Below are positions 1 to 5,907 of a stretch of DNA of 6,273 nt, in pieces. Origin of the DNA: Bacillota bacterium (lineage in GTDB: Bacteria > Bacillota > Clostridia > Oscillospirales > Ruminococcaceae); assembly GCA_023456995.1 (NCBI GenBank), contig JAEWNU010000021.1, positions 1-6,273 on the forward strand, written 5' to 3'. The notes below the pieces were generated by a model. The model was not told the origin of the DNA and did not search any database. It worked only from the letters and a program-made list of their open reading frames with translations. The first letter of the stretch is position 1, and every line of letters begins with the position of its first letter. A program made the translations under genes and the position numbers.

Positions 1-1
1 C

Positions 2-1075
2 TACGTTCAAGGCAGAGGTGTATTGGGCGAATTATGCAAGCACCTGCAAACCATGGGTAAAGCGCCGTTTATTCTCGTAAGCGCATCAGGCAAAGGCCGC
101 GTAGAGCCTTCCATTGCAGAGGGTGCCAAAGAATTTAACACAACGCTGACCTATGAAATTTTCCGCGGTGAATGTTCGCGCAATGAGATAGAGCGCCTGA
201 AAAAATCCTACACGGAATCGGGCTGTGACGTCATTGTCGGTATTGGCGGCGGAAAAATTCACGATACCGCAAAGGCGGTAGCTTTCTATGTAAAAGCGCC
301 TGTCGTTATTGTCCCCACCATTGCAGGTACGGATGCCCCGTGCAGCGCTTTATCGGTAATTTATAGCGACGACGGCATATTCGAAGAGTATCTTTTCCTC
401 CCACATAGTCCGAACATGGTTTTGGTTGATACCGATATTATCAGCAAAGCGCCCGCTCGCTTACTGGTATCCGGCATGGGTGATGCCTTGGCAACCTATT
501 TTGAAGCACGCGCCTGCAAACAGTCCGACAGTAATAATTTCATCGGTGGACAGTATACTGTCACTTCTATGGCCCTTGCAAGGCTCTGCTATGATACGCT
601 GTTATCCGACGGCGTCATGGCGCTTGTTGCCGCAAAAGCCGGCGTATGTACCAAAGCGCTGGAACATATTGTTGAAGCCAACACCTACCTTTCAGGAATT
701 GGTTTTGAAAGCAACGGCATTGCGGCGGCACATGCAATTCATAACGGTTTTACCGCCATACCAGAAACGCATCACTGTTACCACGGGGAAAAGGTTGCCT
801 TCGGTACGCTGACGCAGCTGGTACTTGAAAACGCACCGACTGAAGAGTTCGAGGAAGTGATAAACTTCTGCCTGAAGGTGGGGCTGCCCACAACACTGGC
901 GGATTTGGGCATTACTGAAATTAAAACGGATGAAATTATGCTTGTTGCCAAAGCAGCCTGCAGTCCCAACGATACGATGGGCAACATGCCGTTTGATGTA
1001 ACGCCACAGATGGTCTGCGACGCCATTATTGCAGCCGATAAGCTGGGGCACTATTATAAATCCAAGCGCACCTAA
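2..1075 (+). CDS. gldA: Glycerol dehydrogenase-family NAD-dependent dehydrogenase (5' truncated)
   Basis: Iron/zinc-type polyol dehydrogenase of the GldA group, which oxidises glycerol or a similar vicinal diol to the hydroxyketone with NAD+. The frame is open to the window edge: reading starts Y-V-Q-G-R-G-V-L-G-E, the usual GldA amino-terminal strand, so the TTG at 23 is internal and roughly a dozen residues lie outside. Numbering from that TTG codon, the nucleotide-binding loop GIGGGK is at 73-78 and PTIAGTDAP at 98-106. The metal ligands appear complete: D154 in GMGDA, H237 in AAAHAIH, and H254 in CYHGEK, at the spacing known for Bacillus GldA (173/256/274). It converges on the minus-strand cluster and shares a bidirectional terminator with it, so it is not co-transcribed. 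A role in making or reducing the ketone used by the neighbouring DhaKL is plausible but unproven. Substrate range within this family is broad. Confidence 0.9.
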   Translation, partial: YVQGRGVLGELCKHLQTMGKAPFILVSASGKGRVEPSIAEGAKEFNTTLTYEIFRGECSRNEIERLKKSYTESGCDVIVGIGGGKIHDTAKAVAFYVKAPVVIVPTIAGTDAPCSALSVIYSDDGIFEEYLFLPHSPNMVLVDTDIISKAPARLLVSGMGDALATYFEARACKQSDSNNFIGGQYTVTSMALARLCYDTLLSDGVMALVAAKAGVCTKALEHIVEANTYLSGIGFESNGIAAAHAIHNGFTAIPETHHCYHGEKVAFGTLTQLVLENAPTEEFEEVINFCLKVGLPTTLADLGITEIKTDEIMLVAKAACSPNDTMGNMPFDVTPQMVCDAIIAADKLGHYYKSKRT

Positions 1076-1090
1076 ATGCATCAACCCACA

Positions 1091-1118
1091 AAAAAGTCCG
1101 GCATATGCCGGACTTTTT
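1091..1118. terminator. Bidirectional Rho-independent terminator
   Basis: A perfect 28-base palindrome: five A, then GTCCGGCATATGCCGGAC, then five T. The GC-rich stem is flanked by A and T runs, so it works as a terminator on both strands. It sits between the convergent gldA-like gene (stop at 1075) and the VOC gene (stop at 1142) and ends both transcription units. Confidence 0.92.
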
Positions 1119-1141
1119 CTTCAGCAAGGGGCATAACAAGC

Positions 1142-1462
1142 TTAAACTTCCTGATACAGTTCGATTATGGCGCCGTCTTTGCGAATAAATGCGATTTGCG
1201 CTTTCTCACCCGCGGGCATAGGGCCGCAAATAATGCGATCAGCTTCGTCTAGATATTTTTGCATATCATCCACCTTGTAGGCTACATGGATTTCACGGTG
1301 AATTTCCTCGGGAAAAGGTGTACCCTCTTCAAATGCCAAATATTCAATTTTATAGTCATAATCCTCTGGGTTACTCATCCAAAAATGTGCACCCTCATTA
1401 TGTATCATACCGGGCTTTTTATTTGTAACCGGAATCCCAATGTGCATATAAGTTGCAGACAT
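1142..1462 (-). CDS. VOC (glyoxalase/bleomycin-resistance fold) family protein
   Basis: A 106-residue protein with the compact two-module pattern of the vicinal oxygen chelate (VOC) superfamily: metal-dependent isomerases, lyases, epimerases and dioxygenases. Module one opens with YMHIGIPV (H7) and closes with YKIEYLAF (E40). Module two opens with REIHVAYKV (H59) and closes with GAIIELYQ (E101). Those four residues are at the positions of the metal ligands of glyoxalase I-type enzymes, which argues for an active metal site. There is no signal peptide; it should be cytosolic. The start is well fixed: AGGAGG at 1471-1476, eight bases before the ATG. It is the last gene of the minus-strand cluster, 29 bases after the DUF1097 stop. 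In context it could isomerise or epimerise the keto-sugar or its phosphate. The exact reaction cannot be read from sequence. Confidence 0.85.
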   Translation of the reverse strand: MSATYMHIGIPVTNKKPGMIHNEGAHFWMSNPEDYDYKIEYLAFEEGTPFPEEIHREIHVAYKVDDMQKYLDEADRIICGPMPAGEKAQIAFIRKDGAIIELYQEV

Positions 1463-1491
1463 AGCGCTTTCCTCCTATTTTATAGTGGCAG

Positions 1492-2022
1492 CTATTTTAC
1501 AGCTACCTGATTGACATACTTTGATTCATACCACCCACGGAAGATAATGGTCATCCAGCCAAACACCAAACCGATGACACAATAGACCAGTTCACTAATA
1601 AAAGCATTGCCGAAAGCGGCACCGGGTATATAGGACATCACACCGAAAAATACACCAGCTCCCACAAACACAGCAGGGACGAAGCTAATCATCTCCGGGG
1701 CAATATCCAAGTATAAAATGATTGGTACTAATACCAGTAGTACCAGCGGCATGGCCCAGAAGCCAAGGCTACCTAACTGCCCACCGCTGAAGATAATGGC
1801 AATGGATGCCACCATACCAATAATGTAGCCTATCAATGCACGCATTCCCCCTTTGATGGTACAACCACCTAAGAAATACATCGCCCATGCCTGAAAGGAT
1901 ATCCAGCCGCCGCCTGCCACCAGAGGCGATACGCCCGCGCAAATCAGCTGGTCGATAGCCTGCAGAACAGCCGCCTGCACGCCGATAAATAAGGCGATTG
2001 GAAAATATTTTTTTGCTGTCAT
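1492..2022 (-). CDS. DUF1097 family six-helix inner membrane protein
   Basis: A 176-residue hydrophobic protein with about six predicted membrane segments (near 6-27, 33-52, 62-80, 86-106, 113-132 and 142-161) and a short basic tail. It resembles DUF1097 proteins such as E. coli YcdZ: the W-x-x-F-x-x-x-x-x-Y-F block (40-50), the following G-G-x-x-x-x-I/L segment, and SFVPAVFVGAG (113-123), all in the same order. The biochemical role of DUF1097 is unknown to me; a small-molecule permease or exporter is a guess from topology and context. The longest frame begins at a GTG (2037), but that codon lies inside the SD sequence. GAGGG (2031-2035) is eight bases before the ATG at 2022, so I place the start there. 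It follows lsrF after a 182-base gap and precedes the VOC gene by 29 bases, probably co-transcribed with the latter. Confidence 0.8.
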   Translation of the reverse strand: MTAKKYFPIALFIGVQAAVLQAIDQLICAGVSPLVAGGGWISFQAWAMYFLGGCTIKGGMRALIGYIIGMVASIAIIFSGGQLGSLGFWAMPLVLLVLVPIILYLDIAPEMISFVPAVFVGAGVFFGVMSYIPGAAFGNAFISELVYCVIGLVFGWMTIIFRGWYESKYVNQVAVK

Positions 2023-2030
2023 GCGAAACA

Positions 2031-2035
2031 CCCTC
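2031..2035 (-). promoter_or_regulatory. Ribosome binding site deciding the DUF1097 start
   Basis: GAGGG on the minus strand, eight bases before the ATG at 2022-2020. An in-frame GTG (2037-2035) overlaps this site and has only A/T-rich sequence before it, so the shorter protein is preferred. Confidence 0.7.
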
Positions 2036-2077
2036 ACTTTTTAAATTTTGGAGTCGCGTTTACCGCACGGCACTTTC

Positions 2078-2106
2078 TTGATTTTTGATTTCGAGTCTGT
2101 TATCAT
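2078..2106 (+). promoter_or_regulatory. Possible sigma-70-type promoter, antisense to the operon gap
   Basis: TTGATT (2078-2083) and TATCAT (2101-2106) are separated by exactly 17 bases, matching the consensus boxes 4/6 and 5/6. Transcription would start near 2113 on the plus strand and reach the terminator-like hairpin at 2177-2209. No convincing plus-strand gene follows. In AT-rich DNA such matches arise by chance, so this is tentative. Confidence 0.3.
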
Positions 2107-2127
2107 GAAAGAGCCGTATGGAGTAGG

Positions 2128-2152
2128 CTTTTCATCCTCGCACGATGAAAAG
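2128..2152. other. Hairpin in the lsrF-DUF1097 gap
   Basis: Nine-base perfect arms, CTTTTCATC (2128-2136) and GATGAAAAG (2144-2152), flank a seven-base loop. With no T run it is not a terminator. It could be structure in the operon mRNA leader of DUF1097 or in an antisense RNA on the plus strand. I do not recognise a known riboswitch class in it. Confidence 0.5.
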
Positions 2153-2176
2153 TCATTTAACTTTGTACCGGTCGCC

Positions 2177-2209
2177 GGAGCGTCCCTCATGGGGCGCTCC
2201 ATTTTTATT
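2177..2209 (+). terminator. Rho-independent terminator-like hairpin (plus strand) abutting the lsrF stop
   Basis: GGAGCG-T-CCC, loop TCAT, then GGG-G-CGCTCC forms a ten-pair stem with one T/G wobble at 2177-2200, followed on the plus strand by ATTTTTATT. The T run is on the plus strand only. On the minus (operon) strand the hairpin begins four bases after the lsrF stop and is not followed by T residues. There it would act more as a 3'-stabilising or processing hairpin than as an efficient terminator. It could end an antisense transcript or block readthrough into lsrF from the left. Confidence 0.6.
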
Positions 2210-3092
2210 TGCTATGATTCTTAATTTCCTCATAAACTTCAAATGCCTGCTTTGGGGTATACCCTCCATGAACCACTTTTTGAATAGCCTGCACCATTCC
2301 GGCCGGGCAGTCGGACTGAAAGATGTTTCGTCCCATATCTACGCCACGGGCACCTTCGGAAATAGCACAATAAGCCATTTCCAGCGCATCAAGCTCCGGC
2401 AACTTTTTGCCGCCGGCGATTACAATGGGAACCGGGCAGGCTGCCGCCACACGTTCGAATCCTTCGCAGTAATAGCTCTTGACAATATTAGCGCCATTTT
2501 CGGCCAAAACACGGGTTGCCAAGAGAAAGAATTTTTCCGTTCGTTCCATCTGCTTGCCAACAGCTACGACGCCAAGCGTAGGAATTCCGTAACGGGTGCC
2601 AGCATCAGCTGTACGGCACAGTAACTCCAAGGATCGGGACTCTCCTGGCGCCCCAATAAACGTCTGTACTGCCATGCAGTCCGCATTCATGCGGATGATA
2701 TTTTCAACATCGCAGGCAATACCACCGCCATTGCTCATGTCATCAAATAGCACGGTAGAATCATAAGTAACTCGAACACACTTTGCCGTCCTGTCCTGTG
2801 GAGAAATGCAAGCACGCAGCGCGCCTTTTGTACCCATCAGTACGTCCACATATGGTATCAAAGGTTCAATCGCCAAATCAATGCGTTCCAGGCCCGCTGT
2901 TGGTCCCATGATGTAGCCGTGATCAAAAGCCAGCATGACCGTATTGCCAGACTGCGGATTGAATATCCGACTTAACCGATTTTGCATCCCCCAGTCGCTA
3001 TAGGCGGCTCCCTTCACATAAAAACCGGACTGCTTTGGTGCTGTGTCCAGATGATAGTCACGAGCTGCCTTATTTCCAATATTATCTGCCAT
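2205..3092 (-). CDS. lsrF: LsrF-family 3-hydroxy-5-phosphonooxypentane-2,4-dione thiolase / class I aldolase
   Basis: A 295-residue TIM-barrel enzyme of the DhnA/LsrF class I aldolase family. E. coli LsrF transfers the acetyl group of 3-hydroxy-2,4-pentanedione-5-phosphate to CoA, giving dihydroxyacetone phosphate and acetyl-CoA. Signature blocks match LsrF nearly word for word: DWGMQNRLSRIFNP (33-46), TVMLAFDHGY (51-60), GLERID (67-72), YYCEGFER after the lysine (207-214), CPVPIVIAGGKKLPE (219-233) and GVDMGRNIFQSD (250-261). K205 corresponds to the Schiff-base lysine K203 of E. coli LsrF, and D57-H58 to the same pair there. Length fits the family. The ATG has GAGGAG (3101-3106) eight bases upstream, overlapping the dhaK stop by one base, so the pair is tightly coupled. 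Family membership is secure; the natural substrate is not, since neither LsrK nor LsrG is nearby. Confidence 0.88.
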   Translation of the reverse strand: MADNIGNKAARDYHLDTAPKQSGFYVKGAAYSDWGMQNRLSRIFNPQSGNTVMLAFDHGYIMGPTAGLERIDLAIEPLIPYVDVLMGTKGALRACISPQDRTAKCVRVTYDSTVLFDDMSNGGGIACDVENIIRMNADCMAVQTFIGAPGESRSLELLCRTADAGTRYGIPTLGVVAVGKQMERTEKFFLLATRVLAENGANIVKSYYCEGFERVAAACPVPIVIAGGKKLPELDALEMAYCAISEGARGVDMGRNIFQSDCPAGMVQAIQKVVHGGYTPKQAFEVYEEIKNHSK

Positions 3093-3105
3093 GGTATGTA
3101 CTCCT

Positions 3106-4104
3106 CTATTTTTTCAGATACGGCGTACGGCAGGGGGCATTCCAAAGACGCAATAACTCATCGTCCATCCGTGCCATAAACATCTGGAAACCGGCCTGCT
3201 CCTGAACGGTTAGCAGCTCGCCCACATAGTTGGCAACGATTTCGATGTTCTTTTCTCTGAGCACCTGCTCACGCTTGCGATAAATAATTAGCTGTTCCAT
3301 CAGTGTTGTAGCACCAGAACCGTTTATGATAAGCATGACCTTCTCGCCTGTTTGAATGCCTATGTCATTTATCAGTGCGTTGACCATAATTTCAGCAGTT
3401 TCATCTGCGGTTTTCATCTTTTGACGGCCGCCACCGCCCTCACCATGCTGACCCATGCCAATTTCCATTTCATTTTCACCTAAATCGGCCAGAGCTGCGC
3501 CGGTGGAAGGATGGGTTGCACCTCGGGCAGCCACCGCTAGTGTTGCCATATTATCGGCAAACCGCTGCGCAATTGCGGCAACTTCTTCCAGAATTTTGCC
3601 TTCGGCAGCGGCTGCGCCGGCAATCTTATAGGTAGGGATGCAACCGACTAGACCACGGCGGTCATCGGCGTTAGAGCGGGGTGCATTGGAAACATCCTCT
3701 TGGGTGACAACCTTCACGACATTCAGGCCCTGCTTTTTACACTGCTTCATTGTTAAATTGCCGGTGAGCATATCGCCAGCGTGATTCAGCACGATGTATA
3801 ATACGCCCTTTCCCTTGTCCGCCAATTTAATAGCATCCACACAGGCTTGTGGTCCAGGCGCGGCAAAAATATCACCGACCACCGAGATGTCTACCATCCC
3901 TTCACCTACAAATCCTGAAATAGCGGGCTCGTGTCCGGCTCCGCCCTGTGTCACAATGGTCACGCGCTGAGCATTTTCCAGCTGTTTGTTGATAATCATG
4001 TTTTCTTCTCCGCGATAAAGCAGGTCGCGGTTGGCGGCTACCAGACCATCCAGCAGCTCATCGGTCAGGTTTTCAGGGTTGTTGATGAACTTTTTCATTT
4101 TCAT
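3106..4104 (-). CDS. dhaK: Dihydroxyacetone kinase subunit DhaK
   Basis: A 332-residue substrate-binding subunit of a two-component dihydroxyacetone-type kinase. Members bind the hydroxyketone covalently as a hemiaminal on a histidine; DhaL then supplies the phosphoryl group. The key residues are present: H58 in GGAGHEP (54-60), D111 in NHAGDML (107-113), and the covalent-binding H220 in IGMGQHGEGG (215-224). The C-terminal LINDIG...IINGSGATTLMEQ segment (244-271) and the final MDDELLRLWNAPCRTP (313-328) are typical. The length is slightly below the E. coli protein (about 356), owing to a shorter loop after H220. The ATG at 4104 follows GGAGGG (4111-4116) by six bases, favouring it over the second ATG two codons on. 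It lies between dhaL (45-base gap) and lsrF (13-base gap). The substrate may be dihydroxyacetone itself or another small keto-polyol, because DhaK homologues with other substrates are known. Confidence 0.93.
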   Translation of the reverse strand: MKMKKFINNPENLTDELLDGLVAANRDLLYRGEENMIINKQLENAQRVTIVTQGGAGHEPAISGFVGEGMVDISVVGDIFAAPGPQACVDAIKLADKGKGVLYIVLNHAGDMLTGNLTMKQCKKQGLNVVKVVTQEDVSNAPRSNADDRRGLVGCIPTYKIAGAAAAEGKILEEVAAIAQRFADNMATLAVAARGATHPSTGAALADLGENEMEIGMGQHGEGGGGRQKMKTADETAEIMVNALINDIGIQTGEKVMLIINGSGATTLMEQLIIYRKREQVLREKNIEIVANYVGELLTVQEQAGFQMFMARMDDELLRLWNAPCRTPYLKK

Positions 4105-4149
4105 AAGTGTCCCTCCGTTTTTTTATTTAGTAAAGAATCCGTTCAAATA

Positions 4150-4770
4150 TTAGATTCCGTCCGCCAGCCCTCTAATAAACAGAGCGGTGGACAAAGCGCC
4201 TGCATCCGGTGTTCCTATGGTCTGTTCCTTATAGCTTCTTGCTCTGCCAAACATGGCAATATACTGCTCGCTGGCTTTTGCACCTTCCTCCGCCGCAGTC
4301 GCGGCTGCTTGCCAGATACCCAATACGTCACCCTGAGCTTTTTGCGCTGCTTCTACAGCTGGAATCAGCGCGTCCATCATTGTTTTATCGCCCACCTTTG
4401 CCTTGGTGATTATTCTCATTTCTTCAAGACTACCCTGTAGCATACGCTTGACGCCATCTGCATTTAATTCACTTTCGTCTTCTTTCAGCAGAACGCCCAG
4501 ACCGCTAATCATAGTGCCATATAACGGCCCCGCAGAGCCACCTTTAACCTCCATTGTAGCCATTCCCAGATTATTCAAAAATTCCGGAATACTTTCATTT
4601 TTCCAGCTCGAAACTCTTTCCTGAATAAGCTTGGCAATCTTTTTAATCGTAATGCCATGATCGCCGTCACCAAACCGAGAATCAATCTCACTGAGACAAT
4701 CTGCATTTTTCTCCAGCACTTCAGCAGCATTTATCAGCATCTTTTGGATGATAGCCCGATTGATTGTCAA
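4150..4770 (-). CDS. dhaL: Dihydroxyacetone kinase subunit DhaL (nucleotide-binding)
   Basis: A 206-residue ADP/ATP-binding subunit that phosphorylates the hydroxyketone held by DhaK. Counting from a TTG start at 4770, the Mg-nucleotide aspartates D30, D35 and D37 in IDSRFGDGDHG fall at the same numbers as in E. coli DhaL. These are followed by KGGSAGPLYGTM (76-87), GDKTMMDAL (127-135), and the C-terminal GTPDAGALS (186-194). The longest frame begins with GTG at 4779, but GAGGTGA (4776-4782) overlaps that codon, and its GAGG core is eight bases before the TTG, so TTG is preferred. It is the first gene of the operon, following a promoter-like sequence at 4813-4840. No DhaM phosphotransferase subunit is in the window, so the phosphoryl donor (ATP or the PTS via a DhaM elsewhere) is open. 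Confidence 0.92.
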   Translation of the reverse strand: MTINRAIIQKMLINAAEVLEKNADCLSEIDSRFGDGDHGITIKKIAKLIQERVSSWKNESIPEFLNNLGMATMEVKGGSAGPLYGTMISGLGVLLKEDESELNADGVKRMLQGSLEEMRIITKAKVGDKTMMDALIPAVEAAQKAQGDVLGIWQAAATAAEEGAKASEQYIAMFGRARSYKEQTIGTPDAGALSTALFIRGLADGI

Positions 4771-4775
4771 ATCCC

Positions 4776-4782
4776 TCACCTC
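4776..4782 (-). promoter_or_regulatory. Ribosome binding site deciding a TTG start for dhaL
   Basis: GAGGTGA is a seven-base match to the complement of the 16S rRNA 3' end. Its GAGG part is eight bases before TTG (4770-4768) but adjoins or overlaps the alternative GTG (4779-4777), which therefore cannot use it. Confidence 0.65.
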
Positions 4783-4812
4783 TCGTTCTAGTTGTGTTAC
4801 TTCCGTGCCTTA

Positions 4813-4840
4813 ATAATAACATTATAGTTACTAAAGTCAA
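4813..4840 (-). promoter_or_regulatory. Promoter of the dhaL-dhaK-lsrF operon
   Basis: On the minus strand TTGACT (4840-4835) and TATTAT (4818-4813), each 5/6 to consensus, are 16 bases apart; the start would be near 4806, about 36 bases before the TTG of dhaL. A second -35-like TTGACA lies 30 bases further upstream (4870-4865) with only a poor -10. The boxes bracket the operator-like word at 4825-4836, a good place for repression. Confidence 0.6.
4825..4836. promoter_or_regulatory. Candidate regulator operator in the dhaL promoter
   Basis: TAGTTACTAAAG matches TAGTTACATAAG at 5908-5919 upstream of the regulator gene at 10 of 12 positions. Here it lies between the -35 and -10 boxes and overlaps an inverted repeat TAAC-ATTATA-GTTA (4817-4830). 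The shared word upstream of the two transcription units suggests a common operator for the SorC-type regulator. Inference only. Confidence 0.4.
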
Positions 4841-4900
4841 TGTATCTTAAATCTATTTTACATATGTCAAAGTTTTTCTTGGTCATTTCTATGCAAAAAG

Positions 4901-4946
4901 TATAAAAAATAGAACAGCGATCCCTTTTTAAAAAGAGATCGCTGTT
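4901..4946 (-). terminator. Rho-independent terminator of the SorC-family regulator gene
   Basis: Ten-base perfect arms, AACAGCGATC (4913-4922) and GATCGCTGTT (4937-4946), enclose an A/T-rich inner part that can extend the stem. On the minus strand the hairpin is followed by CTATTTTTTATA, and it starts seven bases after the regulator stop. It separates the regulator from the dhaL operon, which then needs its own promoter. Confidence 0.88.
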
Positions 4947-4953
4947 ACATATG

Positions 4954-5898
4954 TTATTTTTCAACGTTTAAAAATTCTTCAATTAAAATTTCGCAGGCAA
5001 CAATGTGTGTAAAAATACCAGTGTTTAGCGCACCTCTCAGTGCGTGAACATTCGTATTTGCGCTGCAAAGTCCTACAATATTTCTACATTTTTTTAAGGT
5101 TTCTAAAGGAATTTGGATTGCAAAATCGTGATCGGATTGAATGATTTGCCCCTGCTCATTATAAAAATAAGCTAATAAACGTCCACAAGCATGCTGGCGT
5201 TGAAGTAAATTTCCGTACCGCGCCACCGATGCAAAATCAGGCGTCGATGGAAAATTGCCAATATTGACAAGCGCAGTATCCATTCGTGCCCACTGTTGCT
5301 CCACCTGACGATATAACTCTGTAGAACAAAGAACCTGTTTTTCTTCATAACTTTCAGCCAACGCAGGAAGATACAAAAAATATGGTTCAGCCCTTAGCCC
5401 GTCGGCAAGTACCCGTACATTTTCGCTGGAATGGTAAAAGCGAATTGGAAACCCAGCATTACCAACCAGCGGACAAATATGCTCCACACTGTTATCCGGC
5501 AAAGATGTTTCTTCTAAATAAGAAACCATCTGGCCGATAAAATGTCCCCATCCAACGCCAATTCGCTTGGCCTGAATTTCATCCAACAGCTGAAAAGTAC
5601 TTTTAGAAAGAAGCTGATTTGTCGATTTATCATCCTCTCCGTTCGGCACTAAAATGCCTGCGGAAACAGAGCTTATCTTACAGAGCCGTTCCAACAACGC
5701 TTCCTGTTTTTCGCCTGGGCTGTGGATGATAATTTCTACCACACCAAGCTTTCTTGCCTCGCTTAACATCCGGCTAATGAGTGGGCGAGAAACGCCAAGT
5801 TCCGCCGCAATATCACTCTGTTTTTGGTCTTCTAAGTAATAGCGTTTTGCTACTTGAACCAGTTTTAACAGCTTTTCCTGATCGTATATTGTAATCAC
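4954..5898 (-). CDS. SorC/LsrR-type sugar-responsive transcriptional regulator
   Basis: A 314-residue cytosolic regulator with the standard SorC layout and length. An N-terminal helix-turn-helix lies around 16-55 (KRYYLEDQKQSDIAAELGVS, then RPLISRMLSEARKLGVVEI), followed by a C-terminal sugar-phosphate-binding domain from about 60 to 310. Family marks in the latter include RIGVGWGHFI (112-121), the ACGRLLAYF stretch (237-245) and HALRGALNTGIFTHIVACE (285-303). LsrR, DeoR of Bacillus, CggR and SorC are relatives. They usually repress and are released by a phosphorylated intermediate of their pathway, so the DhaKL product is the natural inducer candidate. The frame opens with GTG at 5898, directly after an in-frame stop at 5913-5911 and four codons. 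That GTG overlaps GAGGTGAT, so true initiation may be a few codons later. It has its own terminator and a palindrome-rich upstream region suggesting autoregulation. Confidence 0.88.
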   Translation of the reverse strand: MITIYDQEKLLKLVQVAKRYYLEDQKQSDIAAELGVSRPLISRMLSEARKLGVVEIIIHSPGEKQEALLERLCKISSVSAGILVPNGEDDKSTNQLLSKSTFQLLDEIQAKRIGVGWGHFIGQMVSYLEETSLPDNSVEHICPLVGNAGFPIRFYHSSENVRVLADGLRAEPYFLYLPALAESYEEKQVLCSTELYRQVEQQWARMDTALVNIGNFPSTPDFASVARYGNLLQRQHACGRLLAYFYNEQGQIIQSDHDFAIQIPLETLKKCRNIVGLCSANTNVHALRGALNTGIFTHIVACEILIEEFLNVEK

Positions 5899-5901
5899 CT
5901 C
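5894..5901 (-). promoter_or_regulatory. Strong ribosome binding site overlapping the annotated regulator start
   Basis: GAGGTGAT is an eight-base match to the anti-SD complement but runs through the GTG (5898-5896). Eight bases after GAGG the in-frame codon is ATA (5889-5887); ATT (5895-5893) is only two bases away. No ATG, GTG or TTG codon lies at the expected spacing, so the regulator start is uncertain by up to three codons. Confidence 0.5.
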
Positions 5902-5907
5902 GCTCGC

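Noticed and set aside
692..1084. Minus-strand frames of 130 and 82 codons opposite the dehydrogenase gene
   Set aside because: They lie wholly antisense to a clearly recognised enzyme and encode unlikely compositions.
2128..2200. Known riboswitch (guanidine, ZTP, fluoride or T-box types) in the lsrF-DUF1097 gap
   Set aside because: I could not find the conserved loop or pseudoknot sequences of any of these classes on either strand.
2105..2224. 39-codon plus-strand frame beginning ATG AAA GAG
   Set aside because: There is only a weak SD, the frame runs through the terminator-like hairpin and into antisense lsrF, and it has no recognisable features. It cannot be separated from chance.
2145..2624. 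159-codon open frame on the plus strand
   Set aside because: It runs antisense through lsrF, has no good ribosome binding site, and its protein resembles no family; it is a shadow of the real gene.
3931..4440. 169-codon plus-strand frame across the dhaK-dhaL junction
   Set aside because: It is antisense to two well-supported genes with intact catalytic motifs and is cysteine/serine rich in a way typical of shadow frames.
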